DNA of 22,467 bases, from contig NZCO01000040.1 in the NCBI GenBank assembly GCA_002686445.1, forward strand, positions 1 through 22,467, read 5' to 3'. The DNA comes from a bacterium. Lineage in GTDB: Bacteria > Patescibacteriota > Andersenbacteria > UBA10190. Shown here in pieces: positions 16,203 to 22,456 of the stretch. The first letter of the stretch is position 1. Each line of letters begins with the position of its first letter. The position numbers were made by a program, and so were the translations under genes. A model generated the notes under the pieces. It saw only the letters and a list, made by a program, of their open reading frames with translations. It was not told the DNA's origin and did not search any database.

Positions 16203-16252
16203 ATATAAAAGAGAGTTCAAAGAATCCTTAATCCTTACTGAAAATAACGTAT

Positions 16253-16546
16253 ATGAAGATCGAACCGCTTCACGACAACGTAGTCGTAAAACCACTTAAT
16301 CAAGAAGAGGTAACTGCGTCAGGCATCGTCTTGCCAGATACCGTAGATAAAGAAAAACCCATGCAGGGTGAAGTTATTGCTGTTGGCCCCGGCCGCACGC
16401 AAGATAATGGCCAAGTAATTCCAGTTGGCGTCTCAGCTGGTGACAAGGTGTTGTTTACGAAGTACGCACCGGATGAAATTGAGATTGATAACGAGGAGTA
16501 TCTCGTTGTGTCTGCCGACAAAATCCTCGGCGTACTCAAAGACTAG
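16253..16546 (+). CDS. groES: Co-chaperonin GroES, 97 aa
   Basis: The 10-kDa co-chaperonin that caps the GroEL ring. The family signature is complete: MKIEPLHDNVVVKP at the start, then TASGIVLPDTVDKEKPMQGEV, which forms the mobile loop that contacts GroEL. VIAVGPGR follows, then DKVLFTKYAPDEI, and the end is VVSADKILGVLKD. The length is normal for the family. The ATG has no clear Shine-Dalgarno, only AAAATAACGT before it. It lies 32 nt upstream of groEL in a CIRCE-controlled operon. Confidence 0.97.
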   Translation: MKIEPLHDNVVVKPLNQEEVTASGIVLPDTVDKEKPMQGEVIAVGPGRTQDNGQVIPVGVSAGDKVLFTKYAPDEIEIDNEEYLVVSADKILGVLKD

Positions 16547-16578
16547 AACCTTTACTACTAATTTTTTAGAACCTACAT

Positions 16579-18237
16579 ATGGCTAAACAAATAATTTTTG
16601 ACGCGCAGGCTCGGGAAGAGTTGCGCAACGGAGTCGACAAACTTGCCGACGCTGTAAAAGTTACGATCGGTCCCCGGGGCCGCAACGTAGTGCTGGATAA
16701 GGGCTTCGGCTCACCAGTAATCACCAATGATGGTGTAACCATCGCTAAGGAGATCGACCTACCAGATAAGGGTGAGAACGTTGGTGTTGAGTTAGTGAAG
16801 CAAGTAGCGGAGAAAACGAACGACGCTGCTGGTGACGGAACCACTACTGCTACCGTCTTAGCTCAGAAAATGATTAACGAGGGCCTGCGTAACGTAGCAG
16901 CCGGAGCTAATCCTATGGTCTTACGTAAGGGTATCGACGCCGCAGCCAAGGTAGCCACGGAATCACTGGAGTCACAAAAGCGTGAGGTCGCAGGTATGCA
17001 AGAAATTGCACAGGTAGCTACTATCTCTGCCCAAGACGACGAGGTAGGTAAGCTGATCGCTGAAGTTATGGAGAAGGTCAGCAAGGACGGTGTGATCACC
17101 GTTGAGGAGTCACAGACATTGGGACTCGAGTCTGACGTAGTTGAGGGTATGGCCTTCGACAAAGGATACATCAGCCCGTACATGGTGACTGACACAGAAA
17201 ACATGGAGGCGGAGTTAAAAGATCCATTCATCCTGATTACTGACAAAAAGATTTCAGCTGTAGCTGACTTGCTGCCACTGCTCGAGAAGTTAATGCAGTC
17301 AGGTAAGAAAGAGCTGATCATCATTGCTGAAGACGTTGAAGCAGAGGCTTTGGCGACACTGGTAGTGAACAAGATCCGCGGTACTTTCCACGCTTTGGCC
17401 GTCAAAGCCCCTGGCTTTGGTGATCGCCGTAAGGAAATGCTCGAAGACATCGCTGTTGTAACTGGCGGAACAGTTATCAGTGAAGAAATTGGTTTGAAAC
17501 TAGAAAACGTTGAACTCGAGCAGCTGGGACAAGCAGATCGTGTGATTGCTACCAAGGACGACACCACAATCGTTGGTGGTAAGGGTAAGCAGGAAGACAT
17601 CGATGCACGTGTTGCTCAAATCAAACAGGCTATCGATCGCGAGACATCTGACTTCGATAAAGAAAAGCTAGCCGAGCGACTAGGCAAGCTGGCTTCTGGT
17701 GTTGCTGTCATCAAAGTAGGTGCGGCAACTGAAACTGAGCAGAAGGAACGACAGCACCGAGTTGAAGACGCTGTATCAGCTACGCAAGCCGCAGTTGAGG
17801 AAGGTATCGTACCTGGCGGTGGCTTAGCTCTATTGGTTGCGTCTGAAGCAGTGGCGAAAGCCATCGCAAGCGCTAAGTCAGAAGCTGATCAAGACGTGGT
17901 AACCGGTATGAAGATTGTGTTTGAAGCATTGCATGAGCCTACTCGGCAGATTGCATTCAACGCGGGCCAAGAAGGCTCAGTGGTTGTTGAAGAGATCCGC
18001 AAGCAGGACTTCAAGCTTGGGTACAACGCAACTGACCACACCTACGTTGATATGTTCGAAGCCGGCATTGTTGATCCGAAGATGGTAACGCGCTCTGCTT
18101 TGCAGAACGCAGCATCGATCGCATCAATCATGCTTACGACTGAAGCAATCGTCACTGATATCCCAGAAGAAAAGGGAGCTGCACCAGCTATGCCTGATAT
18201 GGGTGGCATGGGCGGCGGTATGCCGGGGATGATGTAA
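16579..18237 (+). CDS. groEL: Chaperonin GroEL, 552 aa
   Basis: The 60-kDa chaperonin that forms the ATP-driven folding chamber. The N-terminal equatorial domain shows VTIGPRGRNVVLDK and NDGVTIAKEI (Asp51), and GDGTTTATVLA (Asp86), the two nucleotide-pocket aspartates. The apical domain contains YISPYMVTD, and the hinge and C-terminal equatorial parts include EEGIVPGGGLALL. The C-terminus is the usual Gly-Met-rich tail (GGMGGGMPGMM). Length and motifs are those of a standard group I chaperonin. It is cotranscribed with groES and followed by several hairpins and a strong terminator. Confidence 0.98.
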   Translation: MAKQIIFDAQAREELRNGVDKLADAVKVTIGPRGRNVVLDKGFGSPVITNDGVTIAKEIDLPDKGENVGVELVKQVAEKTNDAAGDGTTTATVLAQKMINEGLRNVAAGANPMVLRKGIDAAAKVATESLESQKREVAGMQEIAQVATISAQDDEVGKLIAEVMEKVSKDGVITVEESQTLGLESDVVEGMAFDKGYISPYMVTDTENMEAELKDPFILITDKKISAVADLLPLLEKLMQSGKKELIIIAEDVEAEALATLVVNKIRGTFHALAVKAPGFGDRRKEMLEDIAVVTGGTVISEEIGLKLENVELEQLGQADRVIATKDDTTIVGGKGKQEDIDARVAQIKQAIDRETSDFDKEKLAERLGKLASGVAVIKVGAATETEQKERQHRVEDAVSATQAAVEEGIVPGGGLALLVASEAVAKAIASAKSEADQDVVTGMKIVFEALHEPTRQIAFNAGQEGSVVVEEIRKQDFKLGYNATDHTYVDMFEAGIVDPKMVTRSALQNAASIASIMLTTEAIVTDIPEEKGAAPAMPDMGGMGGGMPGMM

Positions 18238-18244
18238 AAGGGCT

Positions 18245-18290
18245 ATGAGGGAAGGTGATTCCTTCCCTCATCGCCCCGCCCATGGCGGGG
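18245..18290 (+). repeat. Two consecutive hairpins after groEL
   Basis: A perfect 11-bp stem ATGAGGGAAGG (18245-18255) / CCTTCCCTCAT (18261-18271) is followed at once by CCCCGCC (18274-18280) / GGCGGGG (18284-18290). Neither is followed by a T-tract. They may stabilise the 3' end of the groEL mRNA or give partial termination. The second stem sequence recurs in the terminator at 18356. Confidence 0.75.
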
Positions 18291-18355
18291 CTGCTCCCAT
18301 CCCAACATGGGCTCTCAGTTTCGGAGCAAAGCCCCGAAATTCGAGACATCTCAAA

Positions 18356-18383
18356 ACACCCCGCCACCGGCGGGGTGTTTTTT
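18356..18383 (+). terminator. Strong intrinsic terminator of groES-groEL
   Basis: ACACCCCGCC and GGCGGGGTGT form a perfect 10-bp GC-rich stem around ACC, followed by six T residues. The core CCCCGCC/GGCGGGG is identical to the hairpin at 18274-18290. Confidence 0.92.
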
Positions 18384-18391
18384 ACGCAAAG

Positions 18392-18424
18392 AAAAAGCCC
18401 TTTCGTCGGTGGGGACGAAAGGGC
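18392..18424 (-). terminator. Intrinsic terminator of the tRNA-like RNA
   Basis: On the minus strand GCCCTTTCGTC and GACGAAAGGGC (18397-18407, 18414-18424) form a perfect 11-bp stem followed by a five-T run (18392-18396). It begins 11 nt past the 3' end of the tRNA-like sequence and points in the same direction. Confidence 0.9.
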
Positions 18425-18434
18425 GGTGTTCGGC

Positions 18435-18633
18435 AGGAGTGACGGGATTTCGTACCCGCGACCTCTTGGCTTGCACCAAGCGCTCTTTTACGACAGTTCC
18501 ATATCCGGAAAGATCAAGCGTTGCACAGGCGGCAGACCGAAGCGCCTGGGCCCAGGGGCAACGGGCGTAAGCAAGGCATTGCTTGTTCCTGTGTCGGACA
18601 AGAACAGTCGAAGGAAGATCTGAGCTACACTCC
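18435..18633 (-). tRNA. tRNA-Cys(GCA)-like RNA with a ~128-nt structured insertion in the D-loop
   Basis: Read on the minus strand, GGAGTG (18628-18633) pairs with CACTCC (18436-18441) as acceptor, followed by discriminator T, as usual for tRNA-Cys. TAGCTCAG gives positions 8-15, and D-stem GCTC (18622-18625) pairs with GAGC (18482-18485). Anticodon stem CTTGG/CCAAG encloses TGCAAG, containing the Cys anticodon GCA. T-arm GCGGG/CCCGT encloses TACGAAAT. The D-loop is 136 nt instead of about 8. The insert forms a closed domain: helix 18491-18499/18602-18610 (one U-U mismatch), with hairpins 18497-18510, 18519-18563, 18571-18582 and 18582-18602 inside. Oddities are a 6-nt anticodon loop, an 8-nt T-loop, a 6-bp acceptor and no encoded CCA. 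It has its own promoter and terminator. It could be an intron-bearing tRNA, a tRNA-derived regulatory RNA or a decayed tRNA. Confidence 0.75.
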
Positions 18634-18681
18634 AAACCTTGAATCAATCACCACATATGTGACGTTCATGATACCGGCGAT

Positions 18682-18710
18682 ATGATGTCTCAATAGGACG
18701 CTTTTGTCAA
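18682..18710 (-). promoter_or_regulatory. Promoter of the tRNA-like RNA
   Basis: On the minus strand a perfect -35 TTGACA (18705-18710) is followed by a 17-nt spacer and -10 CATCAT (18682-18687). Transcription would start near 18675, about 42 nt before the tRNA-like 5' end. The leader contains the palindrome CACATATGTG (18651-18660). Confidence 0.65.
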
Positions 18711-18765
18711 TGGCGGGTAGGGGCCGAGCTTTGTGTTTCTTAGGGGAGGTAGTTAGGCTAAGGAT

Positions 18766-19218
18766 ATGGTAGATGAGCAACCCCTCGACCCTGCTCAGGG
18801 CGAGCCCCCAGTAGCGCCGCAGGCGCCCGAGCCGCCACAACCGGCAGTGGTGCCGCAGGACTATCCCGATGTTCCTATTGATGATGGGTCGATCGTAGAG
18901 CCCGAAACACTTGAGGATATAGCTGACATTAAAGAAAGCTGGCTGTACGCCATGCTGTCATATATTTCAGTGTTGGTTCTGGTTCCGCTGCTGACGCGTA
19001 AAGATGACCCATTTGTGAACTACCACATTCGCCAAGGCCTAGTTATTTTAGGCGGCACTATCATCTCGCTTATCGTGACGATCTGGTTCCCGCGCTTTGG
19101 CAGTCTGTTGTTCCTCCTATTCCTCGTTGTGAGCGTTGTCGGGATTGTAACAACCTTGCAGGGACGGCAGTGGCGTATCCCGGGAGTGGGACATATCGCC
19201 GAGCGTTTCAAGATTTAG
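18766..19218 (+). CDS. DUF4870/Tic20-like membrane protein, 150 aa
   Basis: The N-terminal ~55 residues are Pro/Glu-rich and disordered-looking, without a signal peptide. Three hydrophobic helices follow: WLYAMLSYISVLVLVPLLT (about 65-83), the VILGGTIISLIVTIWF region, and LLFLLFLVVSVVGIVTTL. The link RKDDPFVNYHIRQGLVIL between the first two (D-P-F-x-x-x-H-x-x-Q) is the hallmark of DUF4870/Tic20-like proteins, found widely in bacteria and often in CPR genomes. The function is unknown. The ATG at 18766 has no Shine-Dalgarno at normal spacing; a GGGGAGG lies 16 nt upstream. It ends with a terminator. Confidence 0.85.
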   Translation: MVDEQPLDPAQGEPPVAPQAPEPPQPAVVPQDYPDVPIDDGSIVEPETLEDIADIKESWLYAMLSYISVLVLVPLLTRKDDPFVNYHIRQGLVILGGTIISLIVTIWFPRFGSLLFLLFLVVSVVGIVTTLQGRQWRIPGVGHIAERFKI

Positions 19219-19236
19219 CAGCAGTTCGAACCGTAC

Positions 19237-19259
19237 GCGCGCCACCGGGCGCGTTTTTT
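19237..19259 (+). terminator. Intrinsic terminator of the DUF4870 gene
   Basis: CGCGCC (19238-19243) pairs with GGCGCG (19248-19253) around ACCG, followed by six T residues (19254-19259). The pyk -10 begins only 8 nt later. Confidence 0.85.
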
Positions 19260-19263
19260 GGTG

Positions 19264-19272
19264 TGGTATAAT
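19264..19272 (+). promoter_or_regulatory. Extended -10 promoter of pyk
   Basis: TGG followed by consensus TATAAT (19267-19272) is an extended -10 element. No -35 is evident because the preceding terminator occupies that space. The expected start of transcription, 6-7 nt downstream, coincides with the pyk ATG at 19279, implying a leaderless message. Confidence 0.75.
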
Positions 19273-19278
19273 GCGCCA

Positions 19279-20703
19279 ATGGTAACCATTAATCGCACGA
19301 AAATAGTGTGTACGATTGGTCCGGCCTCGAGCAGTCAGGACACGTTGGAACAAATGATTTCGGCCGGCATGGATGTGGCCCGGATAAATTTTTCGCACGG
19401 TGACTACGATTCCAACCTAGAGTTGCTAGAAAAAGTACGTGCGGCGGCGGAGAAAGTAGGTCGGCACGTGGCCATCTTGCTTGATCTGCAAGGGCCCAAG
19501 ATTCGCGTCGGCACACTGCCACCTGATGGCTTAGATTTGATTGAGGGCAGCATGGCAACAATCCAGGCGGGGGCGGCCAGCGCCGAGGCTGGTGTAATTC
19601 CGGTGCCGTATGAACGACTGGCTCATGACGTGAAGGCGGGGGATCACATTCTCCTCGACGATGGTACGAAAGAAGTAGAAGTACTTGAGGTAAAGGGCCC
19701 ACGCATTAAAGCCAAGGTAGTTGTCGGTGGTCGCCTCATTTCCCACAAAGGTCTGAATGTTCCCAGCGTCAGCCTATCGATAGAGGCTATCACTGAAAAA
19801 GATTTGGCGGACCTGAAGTTTGGCTTACAACAAAATATCGACTTCGTCGCGCTGTCGTTTGTGCGAGGGGCCGCTGATGTAGAAAAGTTGCGCAAGCGCA
19901 TCGAACAAGATCTACCCGACGGTGTCGATCCACCCCAGATTATTGTGAAGATCGAAAAGCACGAAGCGTTAGAAAACTTTGATGAGATATTAGCAGCCAC
20001 GGACGCGGTGATGATCGCCCGCGGGGATTTGGGATTAGAAACATCGGCCACGCAGGTACCGCTGCATCAGAAGGAAATTATCGCGAAGTGTGTAGTCGCC
20101 GCCAAGCCAGTTATTACCGCCACTCATATGCTCGACTCAATGACGCACACGCCACGCCCAACGCGGGCAGAGGTCTCCGACGTCGCCAACGCGGTCATTG
20201 ATCATACGGACGCAACCATGTTGTCAGGCGAGTCAGCCATGGGGAAGTATCCGGTTAAAGCAGTTGATATGATGGCTCGTATTCTGCGAGACACTGAAGA
20301 GTCACCGCTTGATAACCTGTTACCGCATCGTGAAGCCGTGGGTGAATCTGTTCCGACCAGCGTGGCGGCAGCTGCCGTCGAACTGGCTCGTCATGTTAAT
20401 GCCGCCGCTATTCTCGTAGCGACGCGGTCGGGCTACTCGGCTCGGGCCATCGCGCGCTTTCGGCCAGAGCGACCAATTTATGCGGCCACCGATAAACAAC
20501 GGACCCGACAACAGCTATTGCTGTCTTGGGGAGTTGAGCCGCTTGATGTCGACGGGTATACCAAGCCAGAAGAAATGACGGCCAAAGCGCTCGAAATCCT
20601 CACTAAGCAGATGGAGTTACCAAAGGGAAGCAAGGTGGTTATCGCCTCCGGCTTAGCTCGCGGTGATCACTACGACTCGGCGGTACGCGTTGTTGACGTA
20701 TAA
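19279..20703 (+). CDS. pyk: Pyruvate kinase, 474 aa
   Basis: This enzyme converts phosphoenolpyruvate and ADP to pyruvate and ATP, the last step of glycolysis. I chose the ATG at 19279 (MVTINRTKIVCTIGPASS). The longer frame from 19258 would place the TATAAT box inside the coding sequence and lacks homology to the family start. Motifs are RINFSHG (35-41), LLDLQGPKIR with the K+/substrate residues, VKIEKHEALENFDEI with the catalytic Lys, ARGDLGLE for metal binding, and ATHMLDSM with MLSGESAMGKYP. The C-terminal allosteric domain is present (RSGYSARAIARFRPERPIYA), and there is no extra PEP-utiliser domain. The length is typical. It stands alone as a single-gene unit. Confidence 0.97.
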   Translation: MVTINRTKIVCTIGPASSSQDTLEQMISAGMDVARINFSHGDYDSNLELLEKVRAAAEKVGRHVAILLDLQGPKIRVGTLPPDGLDLIEGSMATIQAGAASAEAGVIPVPYERLAHDVKAGDHILLDDGTKEVEVLEVKGPRIKAKVVVGGRLISHKGLNVPSVSLSIEAITEKDLADLKFGLQQNIDFVALSFVRGAADVEKLRKRIEQDLPDGVDPPQIIVKIEKHEALENFDEILAATDAVMIARGDLGLETSATQVPLHQKEIIAKCVVAAKPVITATHMLDSMTHTPRPTRAEVSDVANAVIDHTDATMLSGESAMGKYPVKAVDMMARILRDTEESPLDNLLPHREAVGESVPTSVAAAAVELARHVNAAAILVATRSGYSARAIARFRPERPIYAATDKQRTRQQLLLSWGVEPLDVDGYTKPEEMTAKALEILTKQMELPKGSKVVIASGLARGDHYDSAVRVVDV

Positions 20704-20730
20704 AAAAGCTCAACGGATGTGCCGTTGAGC
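20702..20730 (-). terminator. Bidirectional hairpin between pyk and the 78-aa gene
   Basis: GCTCAACGG (20708-20716) and CCGTTGAGC (20722-20730) form a perfect 9-bp stem. On the minus strand it is followed by six T residues (20702-20707), terminating the 78-aa gene. On the plus strand it follows the pyk stop but lacks a T-tract. Confidence 0.85.
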
Positions 20731-20750
20731 GCGCGCGGAATGGGGTTGAA

Positions 20751-20987
20751 TTAGATATCAGTCAACGCATCTTTGATGCTGCCTGTGCCTTTCCAGCGAA
20801 CGACGCGGAAGGCGAGGTTGCCTGACTGCAGATGCGGCCTACGTTCCCAGCCTGCTCTCTGAGCGACTTTAGTCGCATCGTCCTCTCTTCTAAAAATTGC
20901 ATCATTGCCATACACAACCACTCGGTTTTCGATGGTTCCGAATAATCGGAGAACACCAGTTCGTGATGCAGCCGCCTTGAATTCCAT
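20751..20987 (-). CDS. Small protein of unknown function, 78 aa
   Basis: The ATG at 20987 has a Shine-Dalgarno-like GGAAGGGG about 6-7 nt upstream and a promoter upstream of that, and the gene is closed by a terminator. The protein is basic and soluble with no membrane helix or signal peptide. Segments such as LRLFGTIENRVVVYG and NLAFRVVRWKG look like beta strands, which suggests a small beta-rich fold. I recognise no family. A longer overlapping frame on the same strand (20762-21070) lacks a start signal and runs through the promoter, so I prefer this one. Confidence 0.65.
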   Translation of the reverse strand: MEFKAAASRTGVLRLFGTIENRVVVYGNDAIFRREDDATKVAQRAGWERRPHLQSGNLAFRVVRWKGTGSIKDALTDI

Positions 20988-21032
20988 TTCTTGCCCCTTC
21001 CATATAGAGCGTTGGTTAAATGAACAGTACTC

Positions 21033-21061
21033 TTTTTAGCACACATGGTAGTAAAAGTCAA
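21033..21061 (-). promoter_or_regulatory. Promoter of the 78-aa gene
   Basis: On the minus strand -35 TTGACT (21056-21061), a 17-nt spacer and -10 TAAAAA (21033-21038) preceded by TGC (extended -10) lie about 45 nt upstream of the ATG at 20987. Confidence 0.6.
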
Positions 21062-21092
21062 TAGCAGCAATTGAGCTGCGTTCTAGGGAATT

Positions 21093-21133
21093 AAAAAAGC
21101 CCCGGCACTGGGTAGCGAATCAGTGCACGGGGC
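21093..21133 (-). terminator. Intrinsic terminator of purC
   Basis: On the minus strand GCCCCG-TGCACTG and CAGTGC-CGGGGC form a long stem with one bulge, followed by six T residues (21093-21098). A second hairpin, AAGTTGGG/CCCAACTT (21135-21156), lies between it and the purC stop and may support it. Confidence 0.88.
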
Positions 21134-21173
21134 GAAGTTGGGGAAAAGCCCAACTTTCGGCGGCCAGGCGCCT

Positions 21174-22178
21174 TCATTTCCAAGCGAAGTCATCCTTGGT
21201 GAGTCGCTCATATAACTCGATGTAGCGCTCACGGGCTCGCGTAACGATTTCATCCGGTAGTTCCGGCGGTGGACTATTCTTGTCCCAGCCCGCCTCGTCA
21301 GCAAGCCAATCACGCACCAGCTGTTTGTCGAACGAGTTCTGTGGCCGACCAGGCGCATATTCATTACCTGGCCAGTACCGGGAGCTGTCCGGTGTCAGCA
21401 CCTCGTCCACTACGCGCAGCTCCCAATTGAGTCGACTGATCCTACCCGTATCGCGGGGAACCAGCGCCAGTTCAAACTTCGTGTCTGCAATGATCAGCTC
21501 TTTTTCTAGGGCCAGAGCGGCGCCTCGTGTATATAGGTCGAGGGCTACTTGAGACATAGTGGTAAACAGTTCAGTCGCCCAGGGCTTATGTGCGGAGTTA
21601 GTGCCAAGGGTTTCATTCAGCCACGACCACAAATGAGCTCGCGCGCCGTCAGGAGTAAGTGGCTCATCATGACCAGTGTCTGCCTTCGTCGTTGGCGTGA
21701 AAATAGGTTCAGGCAGCTGGGCACACTCGACCAAGTCTGCCGGGAGATCAATCCCGCAGACCGATTGGGATTGCTGATACTCTTTCCAGCCAGAGCCGGC
21801 GAGATAGCCGCGCACCACACATTCCAGCGGAATAACCTGCAGCTTATTGACCAACACTGTTCGTCCCGCCAATGATTGAATACTGTCAGACAGACAATCT
21901 AGAAGGCCATTGTGACCTGGCATTGCGGAGATAGACGTAGTAATCACATCGTTTTGTGTCTGGAGCCTATCATGCCAATAACCTGTCATCAGTTGTAGCA
22001 CCCGGCCTTTATCGGGAATAACATTGGGTAACACCCAATCGAACGCGCTGACGCGATCGCTACTTACAATAAACAGCTGGTCGCCAACGTCATAGATGTC
22101 TCGGACTTTTCCGCACCGTGGTTTGCAGATCGTTTGGAGACTGACCAGAAATGGCGTCCGTTCTCTTGTGTCTTCCAT
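21174..22178 (-). CDS. purC: SAICAR synthetase (phosphoribosylaminoimidazole-succinocarboxamide synthase), 334 aa
   Basis: This enzyme joins CAIR and aspartate, using ATP, to give SAICAR in de novo purine synthesis. The start at 22178 follows AGAGGTG at about 6 nt. Family landmarks are GKVRDIYDVGDQLFIVSSDRVSAFD (ATP-grasp glycine/phosphate loop), then VIPLECVVRGYLAGSGWKEY, PIFTPTTKADTGHDEP, IADTKFELAL, and the metal- and CAIR-site VVDEVLTPDSSRYW. It is longer than the ~240-aa compact bacterial form and resembles the ~300-aa type. No other purine gene is in the window. It has its own promoter region, a leader hairpin and a terminator, so it looks monocistronic. Confidence 0.96.
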   Translation of the reverse strand: MEDTRERTPFLVSLQTICKPRCGKVRDIYDVGDQLFIVSSDRVSAFDWVLPNVIPDKGRVLQLMTGYWHDRLQTQNDVITTSISAMPGHNGLLDCLSDSIQSLAGRTVLVNKLQVIPLECVVRGYLAGSGWKEYQQSQSVCGIDLPADLVECAQLPEPIFTPTTKADTGHDEPLTPDGARAHLWSWLNETLGTNSAHKPWATELFTTMSQVALDLYTRGAALALEKELIIADTKFELALVPRDTGRISRLNWELRVVDEVLTPDSSRYWPGNEYAPGRPQNSFDKQLVRDWLADEAGWDKNSPPPELPDEIVTRARERYIELYERLTKDDFAWK

Positions 22179-22217
22179 TGCAGCACCTCTTATGTAGTTG
22201 GTAATGTTCGACGCCTA

Positions 22218-22271
22218 AACTCTGACATTAGAGTTCATAGCATAAGATCATACGTTGCCAGAACTTGTCAA
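22218..22271 (-). promoter_or_regulatory. purC promoter region and leader hairpin
   Basis: On the minus strand a perfect -35 TTGACA (22266-22271) is followed after 18 nt by TCTTAT (22242-22247) as a plausible -10. Downstream, AACTCT/AGAGTT (22218-22223, 22230-22235) forms a 6-bp leader hairpin. I do not see a purine or PRPP riboswitch core. Confidence 0.5.
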
Positions 22272-22285
22272 TTTGTGCATAGTAT
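22255..22285 (+). promoter_or_regulatory. Possible tRNA-Ser promoter
   Basis: -35 TTGCCA (22255-22260) and -10 TAGTAT (22280-22285) are 19 nt apart, with transcription expected just before the tRNA 5' end. It overlaps the divergent purC promoter region. The long spacer makes this tentative. Confidence 0.35.
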
Positions 22286-22294
22286 CCGCCATAC

Positions 22295-22381
22295 GGAGAG
22301 GTGACAGAGTGGACGATCGTACCGGTCTTGAAAACCGGAGTCCCTTTACGGGGACCGTGGGTTCGAATCCCACCCTCTCCG
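22295..22381 (+). tRNA. tRNA-Ser (UGA)
   Basis: Acceptor GGAGAGG/CCTCTCC (22295-22301, 22374-22380) with discriminator G. Anticodon stem ACCGG/CCGGA-like encloses CTTGAAA with anticodon TGA. A long class II variable arm GTCCC-TTTACG-GGGAC and the T-arm GTGGG-TTCGAAT-CCCAC follow. The long variable arm is the serine identity mark. CCA is not encoded, so a CCA-adding enzyme is needed. Confidence 0.96.
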
Positions 22382-22418
22382 CACGATGTAACTTCAGATT
22401 CTGATAGCGACGAACCTT

Positions 22419-22456
22419 GCGGCGCCAAAGGCGCCGCTGCAACGCCGCCGTTTTTT
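22419..22456 (+). terminator. Terminator after tRNA-Ser
   Basis: GCGGCGCC (22419-22426) pairs perfectly with GGCGCCGC (22430-22437) around AAA. A six-T run follows at 22451-22456 after a second GC-rich stretch, so the exact stop point is uncertain. Confidence 0.65.

Noticed and set aside
16863..17600. 245-aa minus-strand frame inside groEL
   Set aside because: It is a Ser/Thr-rich shadow of the conserved groEL frame, with no start signals.
18486..18621. Insert as a standard group I intron
   Set aside because: It is only 136 nt including the D-loop remnants, lies in the D-loop rather than the anticodon loop, and I could not place the P7/G-binding core in the required order. It stays open only as an unusual intron.
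18245..18623. Plus-strand open frames after groEL
   Set aside because: They run through hairpins, terminators and the tRNA-like RNA, lack ribosome binding sites, and read as low-complexity artefacts.
18435..18633. The tRNA-like element as tmRNA
   Set aside because: tmRNA has no anticodon or D-stem, begins with GGGGC-type acceptors and is longer. Here a D-stem, anticodon arm and GCA anticodon are present. A short frame inside the insert does not end in a typical tag.
20762..21070. Longer 102-aa minus-strand frame overlapping the 78-aa gene
   Set aside because: Its start lies upstream of the promoter, and it has no ribosome binding site.
22200..22260. purC leader as a purine or PRPP riboswitch
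   Set aside because: Only one 6-bp hairpin is seen; the conserved junction sequences of those riboswitches are missing.
22228..22442. Minus-strand frames over tRNA-Ser
   Set aside because: They are antisense translations of the tRNA and its terminator, a common false prediction.
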